This document shows positions 8,854 to 16,921 of a DNA stretch of 64,000 bases, piece after piece. The notes beneath the pieces are model-generated. The model was not told the DNA's origin. It saw only the letters and a list, made by a program, of their open reading frames with translations, and did no database searches. The stretch covers positions 1 through 64,000 of the forward strand of contig NZ_VCNJ01000022.1 in the NCBI RefSeq assembly GCF_005938625.1. Direction: 5' to 3'. Source of the stretch: Pseudomonas fluorescens. GTDB lineage: Bacteria; Pseudomonadota; Gammaproteobacteria; Pseudomonadales; Pseudomonadaceae. A program made the position numbers and the translations under genes. The first letter of the stretch is position 1. The number at the start of each line of letters is the position of its first letter.

Positions 8854-9651
8854 GTGGCCGACCCCTTGCTTATCGAGTCCCGCCGCCGCGCCTATTTGAA
8901 CGCCATGCAGGTGGTCAACTGGCTGCCGCGCACCGAATTGCCCTTCGCCGCGCCTTCGCGGCCCGAGCTGTTGGGCATGCCCGAGCCCGAGGTAGAGGCG
9001 CCGGTGGTGCTTGCGCCTCAAGTCGAAACGCCCGCGCAGCCTGCCGTTCGTCCGGCCGAACGGCCGAAGATCGAAGTGCCGCGCCCTTCGTTGGCCAGCA
9101 CCCGGACCAACGCCAAACCGGTGGAAGAGGCAGACGACACGCCAGTGGTCGCCAAACCGGCGCCCGTGCCACCGCCACGTTTTGCTCTGCAATTGCTACG
9201 CGCCGGGCGTTGCCTGCTGTTGGTCGAGTTACCCACAGGCGAACCGTTCCAGAGCCGCGATCCGGCTTATCTGCTGCTCAAAGACATGCTGCGCGCCGCC
9301 GGTTTGCCGGATGCGCCGCAAATCGTCGGCGAGCCGGTGCGTTGGCCGTGGCTAAATCGCGGCACCATGGATCAAGGCCCGGAAGCGGCGCGTGACTTCG
9401 TTCAGGGGTTCCTTTCGGTGCAAATGGAAGCCGCTCCGTGCGCCTGCCTGTGGCTGATCGGCCTGCCAGCGGTGCGTTTTGCCGGTGAAGCGGATGCCGA
9501 AGCGTTCAATCGTGAATTGCAGATCGAAGGTCTGGGCTCGGCCTGGGCCATTCCCGGTCTGGAATTGTTAATGGAAGAGCCACAGCGCAAAGCCGCTGTG
9601 TGGCAAGCCATGCGTCGGCTGATGGCGCGCTGGAAAGAATCGAATGAGTGA
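8854..9651 (+). CDS. holD: DNA polymerase III psi subunit, long pseudomonad form
   Basis: A 265-residue protein with a GTG start. The N-terminus (RRRAYLNAMQVVNWLPRTEL) resembles the SSB-contacting start of E. coli psi, and the end (RKAAVWQAMRRLMARWK) resembles its C-terminus (ARAALWQQI). Between them lies a Pro/Glu/Val-rich linker (about residues 45-108) absent from the 137-residue E. coli protein. It lies directly upstream of rimI with an 8-nt overlap, which is the holD-rimI order of E. coli. Psi joins chi and the clamp-loader tau/gamma subunits and helps hand over SSB-coated DNA. A cryptic long psi has been reported in pseudomonads, as I recall. The call rests on synteny and weak end similarity. 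Confidence 0.75.
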   Translation: MADPLLIESRRRAYLNAMQVVNWLPRTELPFAAPSRPELLGMPEPEVEAPVVLAPQVETPAQPAVRPAERPKIEVPRPSLASTRTNAKPVEEADDTPVVAKPAPVPPPRFALQLLRAGRCLLLVELPTGEPFQSRDPAYLLLKDMLRAAGLPDAPQIVGEPVRWPWLNRGTMDQGPEAARDFVQGFLSVQMEAAPCACLWLIGLPAVRFAGEADAEAFNRELQIEGLGSAWAIPGLELLMEEPQRKAAVWQAMRRLMARWKESNE

Positions 9652-10096
9652 TGCTGTATCGTTCCGCCCGATGACCGAGGCGGATCTGGAAACCGTGCTG
9701 AAAATCGAGTACGCCGCCTACAGCCATCCGTGGACCCGGGGGATTTTTCTCGACGGACTGGGCAAGTACCAGATCTGGCTGATGTTCGAAGGGCAGCAGC
9801 AAGTCGGGCATGGTGTGGTGCAGATCATTCTGGATGAGGCGCATCTGCTCAACATCACCGTCAAACCGGAGAATCAGGGGCGCGGCCTGGGGCTGACGTT
9901 GCTAGAGCACTTGATGTCGCGGGCGTATGCGGCTTCGGCGCGGGAATGTTTTCTGGAAGTGCGTGACAGCAATACAGGCGCGTTCAAATTGTATGAGCGG
10001 TATGGCTTCAACGAGATTGGCCGACGTCGGGATTATTATCCGGCGGTGGGCGGGCGTGAAGATGCCGTGGTCATGGCCTGCACCCTGGTCGATTAA
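9644..10096 (+). CDS. rimI: Ribosomal protein S18-alanine N-acetyltransferase
   Basis: A 150-residue GNAT-family enzyme that acetylates the N-terminal alanine of ribosomal protein S18 with acetyl-CoA. The acetyl-CoA loop QGRGLGLTLLEHL is at about residues 82-94, and the family segment LEVRDSNTGAFKLYERYGF follows near 103-121. Length matches E. coli RimI (148). It overlaps holD by 8 nt, the conserved holD-rimI pairing. Confidence 0.93.
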   Translation: MSDAVSFRPMTEADLETVLKIEYAAYSHPWTRGIFLDGLGKYQIWLMFEGQQQVGHGVVQIILDEAHLLNITVKPENQGRGLGLTLLEHLMSRAYAASARECFLEVRDSNTGAFKLYERYGFNEIGRRRDYYPAVGGREDAVVMACTLVD

Positions 10097-10123
10097 ACCT
10101 TAAAAGCATCGTCGGAACGCCGC

Positions 10124-10189
10124 CCGGAGCAGGCTCACTCCTACAATTTGGAATGCGTTCCCCTGTAGGAGTGAGCCTGCTCGCGATAG
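10124..10189. repeat. REP doublet, family A, one degenerate arm
   Basis: The right arm (10164-10189) is a full GTAGGAGTGAGCCTGCTCGCGAT core. The left arm (from 10124) keeps GAGCAGGCTCACTCCTACA but has lost the ATCGC end. It lies between the convergent rimI and the acidic-protein gene. Confidence 0.85.
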
Positions 10190-10210
10190 CTATTTACCAA
10201 CCGACACAGG

Positions 10211-10615
10211 TCAGCGGTTACCATCCAGCGGATCGTGCCGCGCCAGCTCCGCCTCATCCAGTCCATTACCTCCGCCAATGTCATCCTCATCGACAATGCT
10301 CAAATCCCAATCCGCCTGATTGCCTTCACCGGCTTCTTCGGCATCCCGCGCGCCATCTTCATGAATCAGTGTTTCCGGGCTCAGATCATCGTCGGTGGGT
10401 TCATGGTCAGCGGTCGATGCGCCGGTCAATCCGGCCTCACGCACTCGTTCACGCGGCATCAACTGCTCGCGTTCACGTTCGGGAATCTCATCGCCGATTT
10501 TCGCGCTCGGTTCGTCTTCATCGAAATCCAGCTCGTGCACCGAACCCATACGGTCTTCGTTATCATCGATGGGCTCCGGTTGCACCGCATCGTAAGGGCG
10601 TCGTGAATCAGTCAT
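10211..10615 (-). CDS. Acidic hypothetical protein (Pseudomonas-specific)
   Basis: A 134-residue, very acidic and probably disordered protein (clusters such as DFDEDEP, PTDDDL, DEDDIGGGNGLDEAEL) with no membrane segment, cysteine or catalytic motif that I can see. The ATG has a good Shine-Dalgarno (GAGGAATTGCC). Close relatives in Pseudomonas carry the name serine kinase/phosphatase, but I see no sequence support for that activity. It is divergent from the carbonic anhydrase gene across 141 bp. Function unknown. Confidence 0.75.
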   Translation of the reverse strand: MTDSRRPYDAVQPEPIDDNEDRMGSVHELDFDEDEPSAKIGDEIPEREREQLMPRERVREAGLTGASTADHEPTDDDLSPETLIHEDGARDAEEAGEGNQADWDLSIVDEDDIGGGNGLDEAELARHDPLDGNR

Positions 10616-10756
10616 GGCAATTCCTCATACTGTGGGCCTTACTTAGGTGGACTCACCGGGCACACGAGAATTCCAATGAAATCACTTGCGCTGGCGGCGT
10701 GACCCCGACGGGCGGTCGTCTGTCATACCAGCGCATCTTTCTTGAGGCCTTACAGC

Positions 10757-11401
10757 ATGCATGACTTACAAGACCTGATTGATAACAACGAGCGTTGGGC
10801 TGACGCGATCACCAAGGAAGACCCGGATTTCTTCGCCAAGCTGGCGCGTCAGCAAACGCCGGAATATCTGTGGATCGGTTGTTCCGATGCGCGTGTGCCG
10901 GCCAACGAGATCGTCGGCATGCTGCCGGGCGATCTGTTCGTGCACCGCAACGTCGCCAACGTGGTACTGCACACCGACCTCAACTGCCTGTCGGTGATCC
11001 AGTACGCGGTCGACGTGCTCAAGGTCAAACACATCCTCGTCACGGGCCACTACGGCTGTGGCGGTGTGCGCGCTTCGATGCAGGACCGGCAGTTCGGTCT
11101 GATCGACGGCTGGCTGCGTTCGATCCGTGATCTGTATTACGAAAAACGTGAAGAACTGGCCAAGTTGCCGACTGAAGAAGAGCAGGTTGATCGTCTCTGC
11201 GAACTGAACGTGGTTCAGCAAGTGGCCAACGTCGCCCACACCAGCATCATCCAGAACGCCTGGCATCGCGGGCAGAGCCTGTCGATCCACGGGTGCATCT
11301 ACGGCATCAAGGATGGCCGCTGGAAAAGTCTGAACACCACTATCAGTGGTTTCGAGCAACTGCCGCCGCAGTATCGTTTGCGTCCGGTTGGCGCGGTATA
11401 A
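10757..11401 (+). CDS. can: Beta-class carbonic anhydrase
   Basis: A 214-residue zinc enzyme interconverting CO2 and bicarbonate. From the ATG at 10757 the zinc and catalytic residues fall at Cys42-x-Asp44-x-Arg46 (CSDAR) and His98/Cys101 (HYGCGG), the same numbering as E. coli Can. An upstream TTG at 10742 would add five residues, but 10757 fits the family start and has an AGG about 10 nt upstream. It supplies bicarbonate for carboxylation reactions. It is convergent with the SET-domain gene. Confidence 0.95.
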   Translation: MHDLQDLIDNNERWADAITKEDPDFFAKLARQQTPEYLWIGCSDARVPANEIVGMLPGDLFVHRNVANVVLHTDLNCLSVIQYAVDVLKVKHILVTGHYGCGGVRASMQDRQFGLIDGWLRSIRDLYYEKREELAKLPTEEEQVDRLCELNVVQQVANVAHTSIIQNAWHRGQSLSIHGCIYGIKDGRWKSLNTTISGFEQLPPQYRLRPVGAV

Positions 11402-11409
11402 CGCACCTT

Positions 11410-11934
11410 TCAGCGCAAGCCGCAATGCCGCCAGCGCCGTAGAAAGTGCTGGCCTTCCAGACTGGGTGGTTCGTCGTAGCCGGTGATCCACCCACGGCAG
11501 CGTGGAGAACCGCAACCGCAGGCAAACTGGTGCAGCAGTTTGTCTTCAGTGGCGGTGTAGTCCATGGTCAGCCGTTCGCCCCTGTGGATATCTTTTAACG
11601 CCCACAGCCATAGCTCGCTCATGTCGAGAAACACGTTGGGGTCGCACGCGTGTTCGATCAAACCGCAAAAACGCGGATCGTAGATGTGGATGCCCGTCAG
11701 CAATTGTCGGGTCTGGCGGCAGCGATACGGCAGTAATTGCCCGGACACCCGGCACATCCGGTGGGTGTGCAGGAACTCGCGCCGCGCGGCGACCGCTGCC
11801 GGGGCACCGTACCCATCCTGAAGGATTTCGAAATCGGCGCTGGCCGGAAACCCCAGACGCACGGGCAGACCGGCGAAGGGATAGATACCTTTAGTATCGC
11901 GTGGCGGCGAGTGCGCCTTGGCGTGGATATTCAT
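11410..11934 (-). CDS. SET-domain protein (putative protein-lysine methyltransferase)
   Basis: A 174-residue protein with the C-terminal half of a SET fold: an NHS-like motif IEHACDPN near residue 93, a GExxTxDY-like segment (RGERLTMDY) near 118, and a post-SET cysteine cluster CGCGSPRCRGWI near 139-150 that could bind zinc with Cys from the core. SET enzymes transfer methyl from S-adenosylmethionine to lysine. The usual N-terminal GxG motif is not obvious. Stand-alone gene, convergent with can. The substrate is unknown; bacterial members are less studied than eukaryotic ones. Confidence 0.75.
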   Translation of the reverse strand: MNIHAKAHSPPRDTKGIYPFAGLPVRLGFPASADFEILQDGYGAPAAVAARREFLHTHRMCRVSGQLLPYRCRQTRQLLTGIHIYDPRFCGLIEHACDPNVFLDMSELWLWALKDIHRGERLTMDYTATEDKLLHQFACGCGSPRCRGWITGYDEPPSLEGQHFLRRWRHCGLR

Positions 11935-11943
11935 ATCAGTCCT

Positions 11944-11962
11944 TGTCGCAAGGCTTTTGCGA
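11944..11962. other. Short perfect hairpin upstream of the SET gene
   Basis: GTCGCAA / TTGCGAC arms with a 5-nt loop lie immediately upstream of the SET-domain start codon. Function unknown; it could affect mRNA structure or be an operator. Confidence 0.4.
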
Positions 11963-12042
11963 CTTCCTTGGGTTGACGTCCTGTCAGCGCTGCAATACTG
12001 CTGGCTGGATCCAATCGTGTCCTATTAGGTATAGCGGGTCTA

Positions 12043-12058
12043 CTGTCAGATCTGACAG
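12043..12058. promoter_or_regulatory. 16-bp perfect palindrome
   Basis: CTGTCAGATCTGACAG is fully self-complementary. It lies in the 180-bp gap upstream of the SET gene and downstream of the secreted-protein gene, so it is a candidate operator for the SET gene. No cognate regulator is adjacent. Confidence 0.4.
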
Positions 12059-12074
12059 GCGATTTAGACGCTTT

Positions 12075-12100
12075 CCCGCGTCAGCATTGGCTGACACGGG
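12075..12100 (-). terminator. Strong hairpin after the secreted-protein gene
   Basis: An 11-bp stem with one wobble (12075-12085 with 12090-12100) and a 4-nt loop just downstream of the stop at 12115. It lacks a T-run, so it may protect the 3' end or act with Rho instead of being a classical terminator. Confidence 0.5.
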
Positions 12101-12114
12101 AACGCTTCAAGCGG

Positions 12115-13287
12115 TTATAGGTGCGGGGCAGGAACGGCGGTGGCTGGCAACGGTGCTTGCAATTGCTTCAGTTGGGCCTTGATCGGGGTGGTAGCGCACT
12201 TGGCGGTGGCTTGTTCCGGGGTCAGATTACGGATCGAGGTGTAGAACAGCTCGCAGGTTTTGACTTTCTGCGTGACCTGCCATGTCTGCGTGCAACTGCT
12301 GAGGGTAGCCTGGGCATCGCTGCCCGGTTTGCTGCCCATTCCGGCTTGCCAGCAGGCGGCGCTCAAATCCTGACCCATGACTTTCAGGCCTGCTGCATCA
12401 GCCTTCGCCTGCGCATCGTCGCCGCTGTAGCTCTTCGGGTCGGCTGCGTACCAGATGTAACTTGGGTGGTTGGAACCCAGCACCGGCACTTTCACCCCTT
12501 CGCTCGGGCTGATGGTCACCAGCCCCAATACATTCACGGTTGGCCCGTATTGCTGCTTGATCCAGTTACGCACCGGCGCACCGAACGCGACCATCGGCAG
12601 CGTCGTGCCGCTGGCGGTCTGGCTGAACTGTTTGACCAGGGTGGTCTGGTAGTCCTTGAAGTAGTCATACACGCCTTCCAGATCGCTGCCAGCATTGGAC
12701 GGCGCAGCAATCGGGGCGATGTCGATGATGGTTTGATAGGCCGGCGTCTGCCCGGCGGGAATGCCATTGTCAGTCAGCAATGTCGCCCAGCGATCGGTGG
12801 TGTTCGAACGCAGATAATCCTGCGCCTGGGTCAGCGAGTAATCCGGCGGGAAGTGCAGCAACTCGACGCTTTTGCGGTTTTCCAGAGCCATGCCCAGCGG
12901 CAGGAACAGATACCAGCTATAGGCCCATTTGCCGTCGGCGTTGAGCTTGCTGGCGCCGGTGTAGGCCAGATCACCCGCGTCCAGCAGGGCCGACAAGGGT
13001 TTGTCGTAATCCTTCGGCACGCCGGTGATCTCGGCGTAGAGCTGGTCGTTATCGGTTTTTACCAGCACCTTGGCATCGGCATAACCATCGCGTTGCACGC
13101 TCTGGCTCAGGTAATGGGCGACGGTCTGTTCCAGCGTCCAGTTGCGGTAGCAGATCACGTTGCAATTGTTGGGGTAGGCGAAGAGGCGGGTAACACGCTC
13201 GGTGCTGCCCAGTTTCAGGTCGACATCGGCGTGGGCGGCCGCGCTCAGTGTGAGCGCGGCGAGTGTGAGTCCTGCGAGTTTGAACAT
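12115..13287 (-). CDS. Secreted protein of unknown function
   Basis: A 390-residue protein with a clear Sec signal peptide (MFKLAGLTLAALTLSAAAHA, cleavage near residue 20-21), hence periplasmic or exported. Seven cysteines (two in NNCNVICYRNW, then in AACWQ, SSCTQTW, KTCELFY, AKCATTP) suggest disulfide bonds. I recognise no catalytic motif. It follows the AcpA-type phosphatase gene on the same strand, 119 bp downstream, so the two may be co-expressed. The ATG has AAGGA 10 nt upstream. It could be an accessory to, or act alongside, the phosphatase; this is inference from position only. Confidence 0.7.
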   Translation of the reverse strand: MFKLAGLTLAALTLSAAAHADVDLKLGSTERVTRLFAYPNNCNVICYRNWTLEQTVAHYLSQSVQRDGYADAKVLVKTDNDQLYAEITGVPKDYDKPLSALLDAGDLAYTGASKLNADGKWAYSWYLFLPLGMALENRKSVELLHFPPDYSLTQAQDYLRSNTTDRWATLLTDNGIPAGQTPAYQTIIDIAPIAAPSNAGSDLEGVYDYFKDYQTTLVKQFSQTASGTTLPMVAFGAPVRNWIKQQYGPTVNVLGLVTISPSEGVKVPVLGSNHPSYIWYAADPKSYSGDDAQAKADAAGLKVMGQDLSAACWQAGMGSKPGSDAQATLSSCTQTWQVTQKVKTCELFYTSIRNLTPEQATAKCATTPIKAQLKQLQAPLPATAVPAPHL

Positions 13288-13406
13288 GCTCAGATCCTTT
13301 TCAGCGTGGGTTCCCCGGGTATCGGGGGCGGCTCATATTGGATCAGCGGTGTTGCACAGAAAAGCCGTCATGTGCAGATATTTGCTGCACGCCGCAGGAA
13401 TTGCGC

Positions 13407-15101
13407 TCAGACCTGAAAATGCAGGGCGTTGGTCAAATCGCCCATGGGTTTCTGACCCCGAGCGATCATGGCGTCGTCACGTTGTTTGAGGCCGTTGAGG
13501 GTCTCGAGCTGGAACACACGGCTGATCAACCGCAGAATGGATGCCGTGTCGTAGACCGTGTGGTCCACTGTGCCCTTGCGCGCAAACGGCGACACCACTA
13601 GCGCAGGCACTCGTGAACCAGGCCCCCAGCGGTCGCCCTTGGGCGGTGCGACGTGGTCCCACCAACCGCCGTTTTCATCGACCGTGACGATCACCACCAT
13701 GTTTTGCCACTGCGGGCTTTCGCGCAGTACTTTCAGCGCGCGCACGATATGCCGTTCACCGGAGGCCACGTCGGCATAACCGGCGTGCATGTTCAGGTTG
13801 CCCTGAGGTTTGTAGAAACTCACCGCCGGCAACTTGCCCGCTTCGGCATCGGCGAAGAACTTATTGCTGCTCGACTCATCACCCAGGCCGGCGTCGCGCA
13901 GGCGCTTATTACGTTCGTCGGGATTCTCCGGGCCTTGCTGCTTGAAGTAGTTGAACGGCTGATGGTGGTACTGAAAATTGGGGATTTTCGGGATGCCGCC
14001 GGAATCCTTGTACTGATCCAGCGTCGCCTGCCAAGCGCCGGCGTACCAGGCCCAATCAATGTTTTTCTTCGACAGCTTGTCGCCAATGTGTTCGTGGGTT
14101 TGCGGCACCATGACGTTGGGCAGATCCGCTTTGGCATACGCCGGGCGCTCCGGATCGCGAATCCACGTCGGCCAGTAGGGCGGGGCGAGGGTGTTGACGC
14201 CGAAGCCGTCCGGGGTCAGCGCACTCGGGCCGAACTGTGGCGGGCCGGTCATGGCGCTGGCCGGCGATTGCTCCAGCGGCTTGAGGCGCGGGTCGGTTGG
14301 ATCATCACTTTGCAGCGCGGCGATCTGTGATTTGGCGACGGAGTTGGCCGCATCCGGATAGAACGGCGCGGTGGCGCTGATCAGGTACTGATGATTGAGG
14401 AACGAGCCACCGAAGGCGCCCTGGAAGAAGTTGTCGCACAGCACAAACTCTTGAGCGACGTCCCACAGGCGCAGGGAATAACGGCTCTGCGCGTAATGAC
14501 CCATGGTCAAACCGCCGGAGTCGGCCCAGGCGACGAAGCCATCGTTCTTGCCGCCATTGATCTGCATCTGGTTCTGATAGAACACGTGCCACAAGTCGCG
14601 GGTCACCAGACCGAAAGGCAAGTCCTCACCATTCGGGCCTTTGAGGGCGAAGGGGGCGTTGGGCAGGTTTTCCTGAAACTGCGTGGCGCTGGGGTAGGTC
14701 ACGCCATCGAGGGTTTGCGGGCCGATTTGCAGCACGCCGCCCCAGACCGGCGGCAGGGTTTGCAGCAGCGCGCCGTCGCGGTCACGTTGTTGATAGTCGG
14801 CGGGCTTGAGCGCCGACAGAGGCTTTTCGACACCGGGGAAATCACTGAACAGGTTATTGAAGCTGCGGTTCTCGGCGTAGATCACCACCACGGTTTTCAC
14901 CTGATCGCGCAGGGCCTTGTCCAGCTCGGCGGGCGTCAGCGGGCGCTCGGCCGGTTTGCCCGGTTGATCATTGGCGCTGCCACACCCGGCCAGAGTGGCA
15001 CCGACGCCAAGCACCGCGACGCCGCCAAGGAAGCGGCGGCGGCTGGTGTCGGTAGGTTGATTGGATTCAGGTGTGTCAGTGCCGTCTGTTTCGTCTTTCA
15101 T
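13407..15101 (-). CDS. acpA: Acid phosphatase / phospholipase C superfamily (AcpA-like)
   Basis: A 564-residue exported phosphoesterase. The N-terminus has a twin-arginine motif SRRRFLGG (about residues 20-27) followed by a hydrophobic stretch and a possible lipobox LAGC, so it may be Tat-exported and lipid-anchored. Superfamily signatures include YAENRSFNNLFSDFPG near residue 75 (metal ligand segment), GGSFLNHQ, and a C-terminal VTVDENGGWWDHV. Members hydrolyse phosphomonoesters or phospholipids outside the cytoplasm. The start lacks a clear Shine-Dalgarno. An unknown secreted protein follows on the same strand. Confidence 0.85.
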   Translation of the reverse strand: MKDETDGTDTPESNQPTDTSRRRFLGGVAVLGVGATLAGCGSANDQPGKPAERPLTPAELDKALRDQVKTVVVIYAENRSFNNLFSDFPGVEKPLSALKPADYQQRDRDGALLQTLPPVWGGVLQIGPQTLDGVTYPSATQFQENLPNAPFALKGPNGEDLPFGLVTRDLWHVFYQNQMQINGGKNDGFVAWADSGGLTMGHYAQSRYSLRLWDVAQEFVLCDNFFQGAFGGSFLNHQYLISATAPFYPDAANSVAKSQIAALQSDDPTDPRLKPLEQSPASAMTGPPQFGPSALTPDGFGVNTLAPPYWPTWIRDPERPAYAKADLPNVMVPQTHEHIGDKLSKKNIDWAWYAGAWQATLDQYKDSGGIPKIPNFQYHHQPFNYFKQQGPENPDERNKRLRDAGLGDESSSNKFFADAEAGKLPAVSFYKPQGNLNMHAGYADVASGERHIVRALKVLRESPQWQNMVVIVTVDENGGWWDHVAPPKGDRWGPGSRVPALVVSPFARKGTVDHTVYDTASILRLISRVFQLETLNGLKQRDDAMIARGQKPMGDLTNALHFQV

Positions 15102-15200
15102 CTATCAGCCCGTTTCTGCTTAAGTGTTTCAGTTTGTTTCGGGCGGACGCTAACAAGGGAATATGACGGTTGGGTGACAGAACGACTTGTCGTTGCGTTC

Positions 15201-16910
15201 TTAACCGGGCACGAGCTGGGTGAGCGAATAGCCGAGCTTGCTGGCCGCTGTTACGGCGGTCATGACCACCAGAAACAGCAATTGCAGCGGACTGAAATGC
15301 GCCCAGTGCAGCGCGGTCAACCAAGGGTGGCGGTTGCTCAGATCCGGGTTCAGCGAACCGATTCGCCGTTTGTGCACCAGCCCGATCAGCAGCGTGCCGA
15401 CATAAGTGATCGCCCCCAGCGGGCCAAGCATCAGCGAAAACAGCAGCACCATCACCCCTTGCGGTACTCCGTGGCGTATCACCAGCCAGCGCGTGTCAGG
15501 GTTCCATTTGCGCGGAATCAGCCCTTCGGTGAGCCACAGGTCGGGGACAATCACGTGGGCCGTGAGCACCACCCACCAACTCAGTGCGAAGCGGAAAAAC
15601 CAGACCGGCACGCAGGCAAAGATCATCGGAATGAAGATGAGATTGGCGGCATCTCTTTTCTCAAGGCCCAGATAAAACAGGCACAGCGCCAACGCAATGG
15701 CCGCCCATACCCGCACCCAGGTTTCGGCCGCGATGGGCCGGGGGAAGAACCGCCGCCAATAAAAAACGTCGGCGTAGGGCAATCGCGCGAGCAGCGCCGG
15801 GAAGCGCCATTTGAGGTTTTCCGACAGATCATGGCAGGCCTGCCATTCGTTCTGACCAAAGCCGTCGATGATCTTCTTTTGCTGCTGGGGCTTGAGCGGA
15901 TTGATCAACAGATGCGCTGCCTGAACATCGGCCGCCCACGTCCGGTCGCTTTCAGCCTTGGCCCGCAGGTTGTCGTAGAAGCTTTCCTGATTGCAGCGCT
16001 CGATCAATGTGTCCCAGAGCCAGTCCGGCTGTGGGTGCAGACCTTTGTTGTGATCCCAGCCGAACAGTTGGCCGATGCGGTCGAACAGCGGCACGCTCCA
16101 CTCGCTGTCATTGAGCAAATGCAGCAGGGTTTGCTGCCATTGTTCACGGCGATCGAAAACCTGAAGCCACGGTTGGGCGCTGTAGCGTGTGAGCAAGTTG
16201 AGGAATTCGCGTTCGCTGTGGCTTTCGAGTAGCGCTTGCAGGGCGTTTTGATAATCGGCCATCAGGCTTTCGGCGAGCAGGTCGCGCTGACGTTCATTCA
16301 TCAGCAGCGCTTGCCAAGGGCCTAGCCATCCCAGTTGCGCGACGGCCCAGTGCAGCACCGGGCCGCGCAGTTGTGGCTGTTCAAAACACAGTTGCAGCAA
16401 CAGCCTTTCAAGCGCCTGGGCGCAGTCTTGCTGTTGGGCCTGATCCCAACGTTCAGCGAGGTTCTCTGCCGACAGGCCTTCGACCAGTTGCTGCGCGGCC
16501 TGCATTTCAACGGCTTTTGCGTCAGTACGAGTGTCCGCCGCCAACGGCTCGGCACGTTGAACATCGTCCATCTCGGGCGGTGTAAACGCTTGCGGGGCTG
16601 CCGGGCTGACGGGCGGGAGCTCAAACGCTGCAACATCCCGCGACGGGTTTTTTGCCAGTGCGGCATCGAACGCCAGTGCGGCAAAGGCGCTGGACGCCGT
16701 GGCCACGGCGACGTCGTCTTCGTCCGCAGGCTCAGCGTTTTCAAGACGCCACCGGGCAATCGCCAGCGCCTGTTCGTAGGCTTCGCGCAGGCGCTGGAAA
16801 CCTTCGGCATCCTCATCGGGGCGGAAGGTTTTCAGCAGGCGCGCATAGGCACGCTTGATGTCGCGGGCTTCAGCGTCATCGTGCAGGTGCAGCACCGACC
16901 AGCAATCCAT
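15201..16910 (-). CDS. J-domain membrane protein (partner of HscC), degenerate HPD
   Basis: A 569-residue protein from the ATG at 16910, chosen because AAGGAG lies 7 nt upstream; an in-frame GTG at 16929-16931 would overlap hscC. The N-terminus is a J-like domain (MDCWSVLHLHDDAEARDIKR, then a helix LREAYEQALAIAR), but the HPD tripeptide that normally stimulates Hsp70 reads RPD (KTFRPDED, about residue 30). A long Gln/Leu/Trp-rich cytoplasmic region follows, then several C-terminal membrane segments. The arrangement resembles E. coli hscC with its neighbours djlB/djlC. It is probably co-transcribed with hscC (11 nt between stop and start). Confidence 0.85.
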   Translation of the reverse strand: MDCWSVLHLHDDAEARDIKRAYARLLKTFRPDEDAEGFQRLREAYEQALAIARWRLENAEPADEDDVAVATASSAFAALAFDAALAKNPSRDVAAFELPPVSPAAPQAFTPPEMDDVQRAEPLAADTRTDAKAVEMQAAQQLVEGLSAENLAERWDQAQQQDCAQALERLLLQLCFEQPQLRGPVLHWAVAQLGWLGPWQALLMNERQRDLLAESLMADYQNALQALLESHSEREFLNLLTRYSAQPWLQVFDRREQWQQTLLHLLNDSEWSVPLFDRIGQLFGWDHNKGLHPQPDWLWDTLIERCNQESFYDNLRAKAESDRTWAADVQAAHLLINPLKPQQQKKIIDGFGQNEWQACHDLSENLKWRFPALLARLPYADVFYWRRFFPRPIAAETWVRVWAAIALALCLFYLGLEKRDAANLIFIPMIFACVPVWFFRFALSWWVVLTAHVIVPDLWLTEGLIPRKWNPDTRWLVIRHGVPQGVMVLLFSLMLGPLGAITYVGTLLIGLVHKRRIGSLNPDLSNRHPWLTALHWAHFSPLQLLFLVVMTAVTAASKLGYSLTQLVPG

Positions 16911-16921
16911 GGCCAGGCTCC

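Noticed and set aside
14391..16232. A 613-codon plus-strand ORF opposite acpA and the J-domain gene
   Set aside because: Antisense to two real genes, crosses their intergenic gap, and has no domain features.
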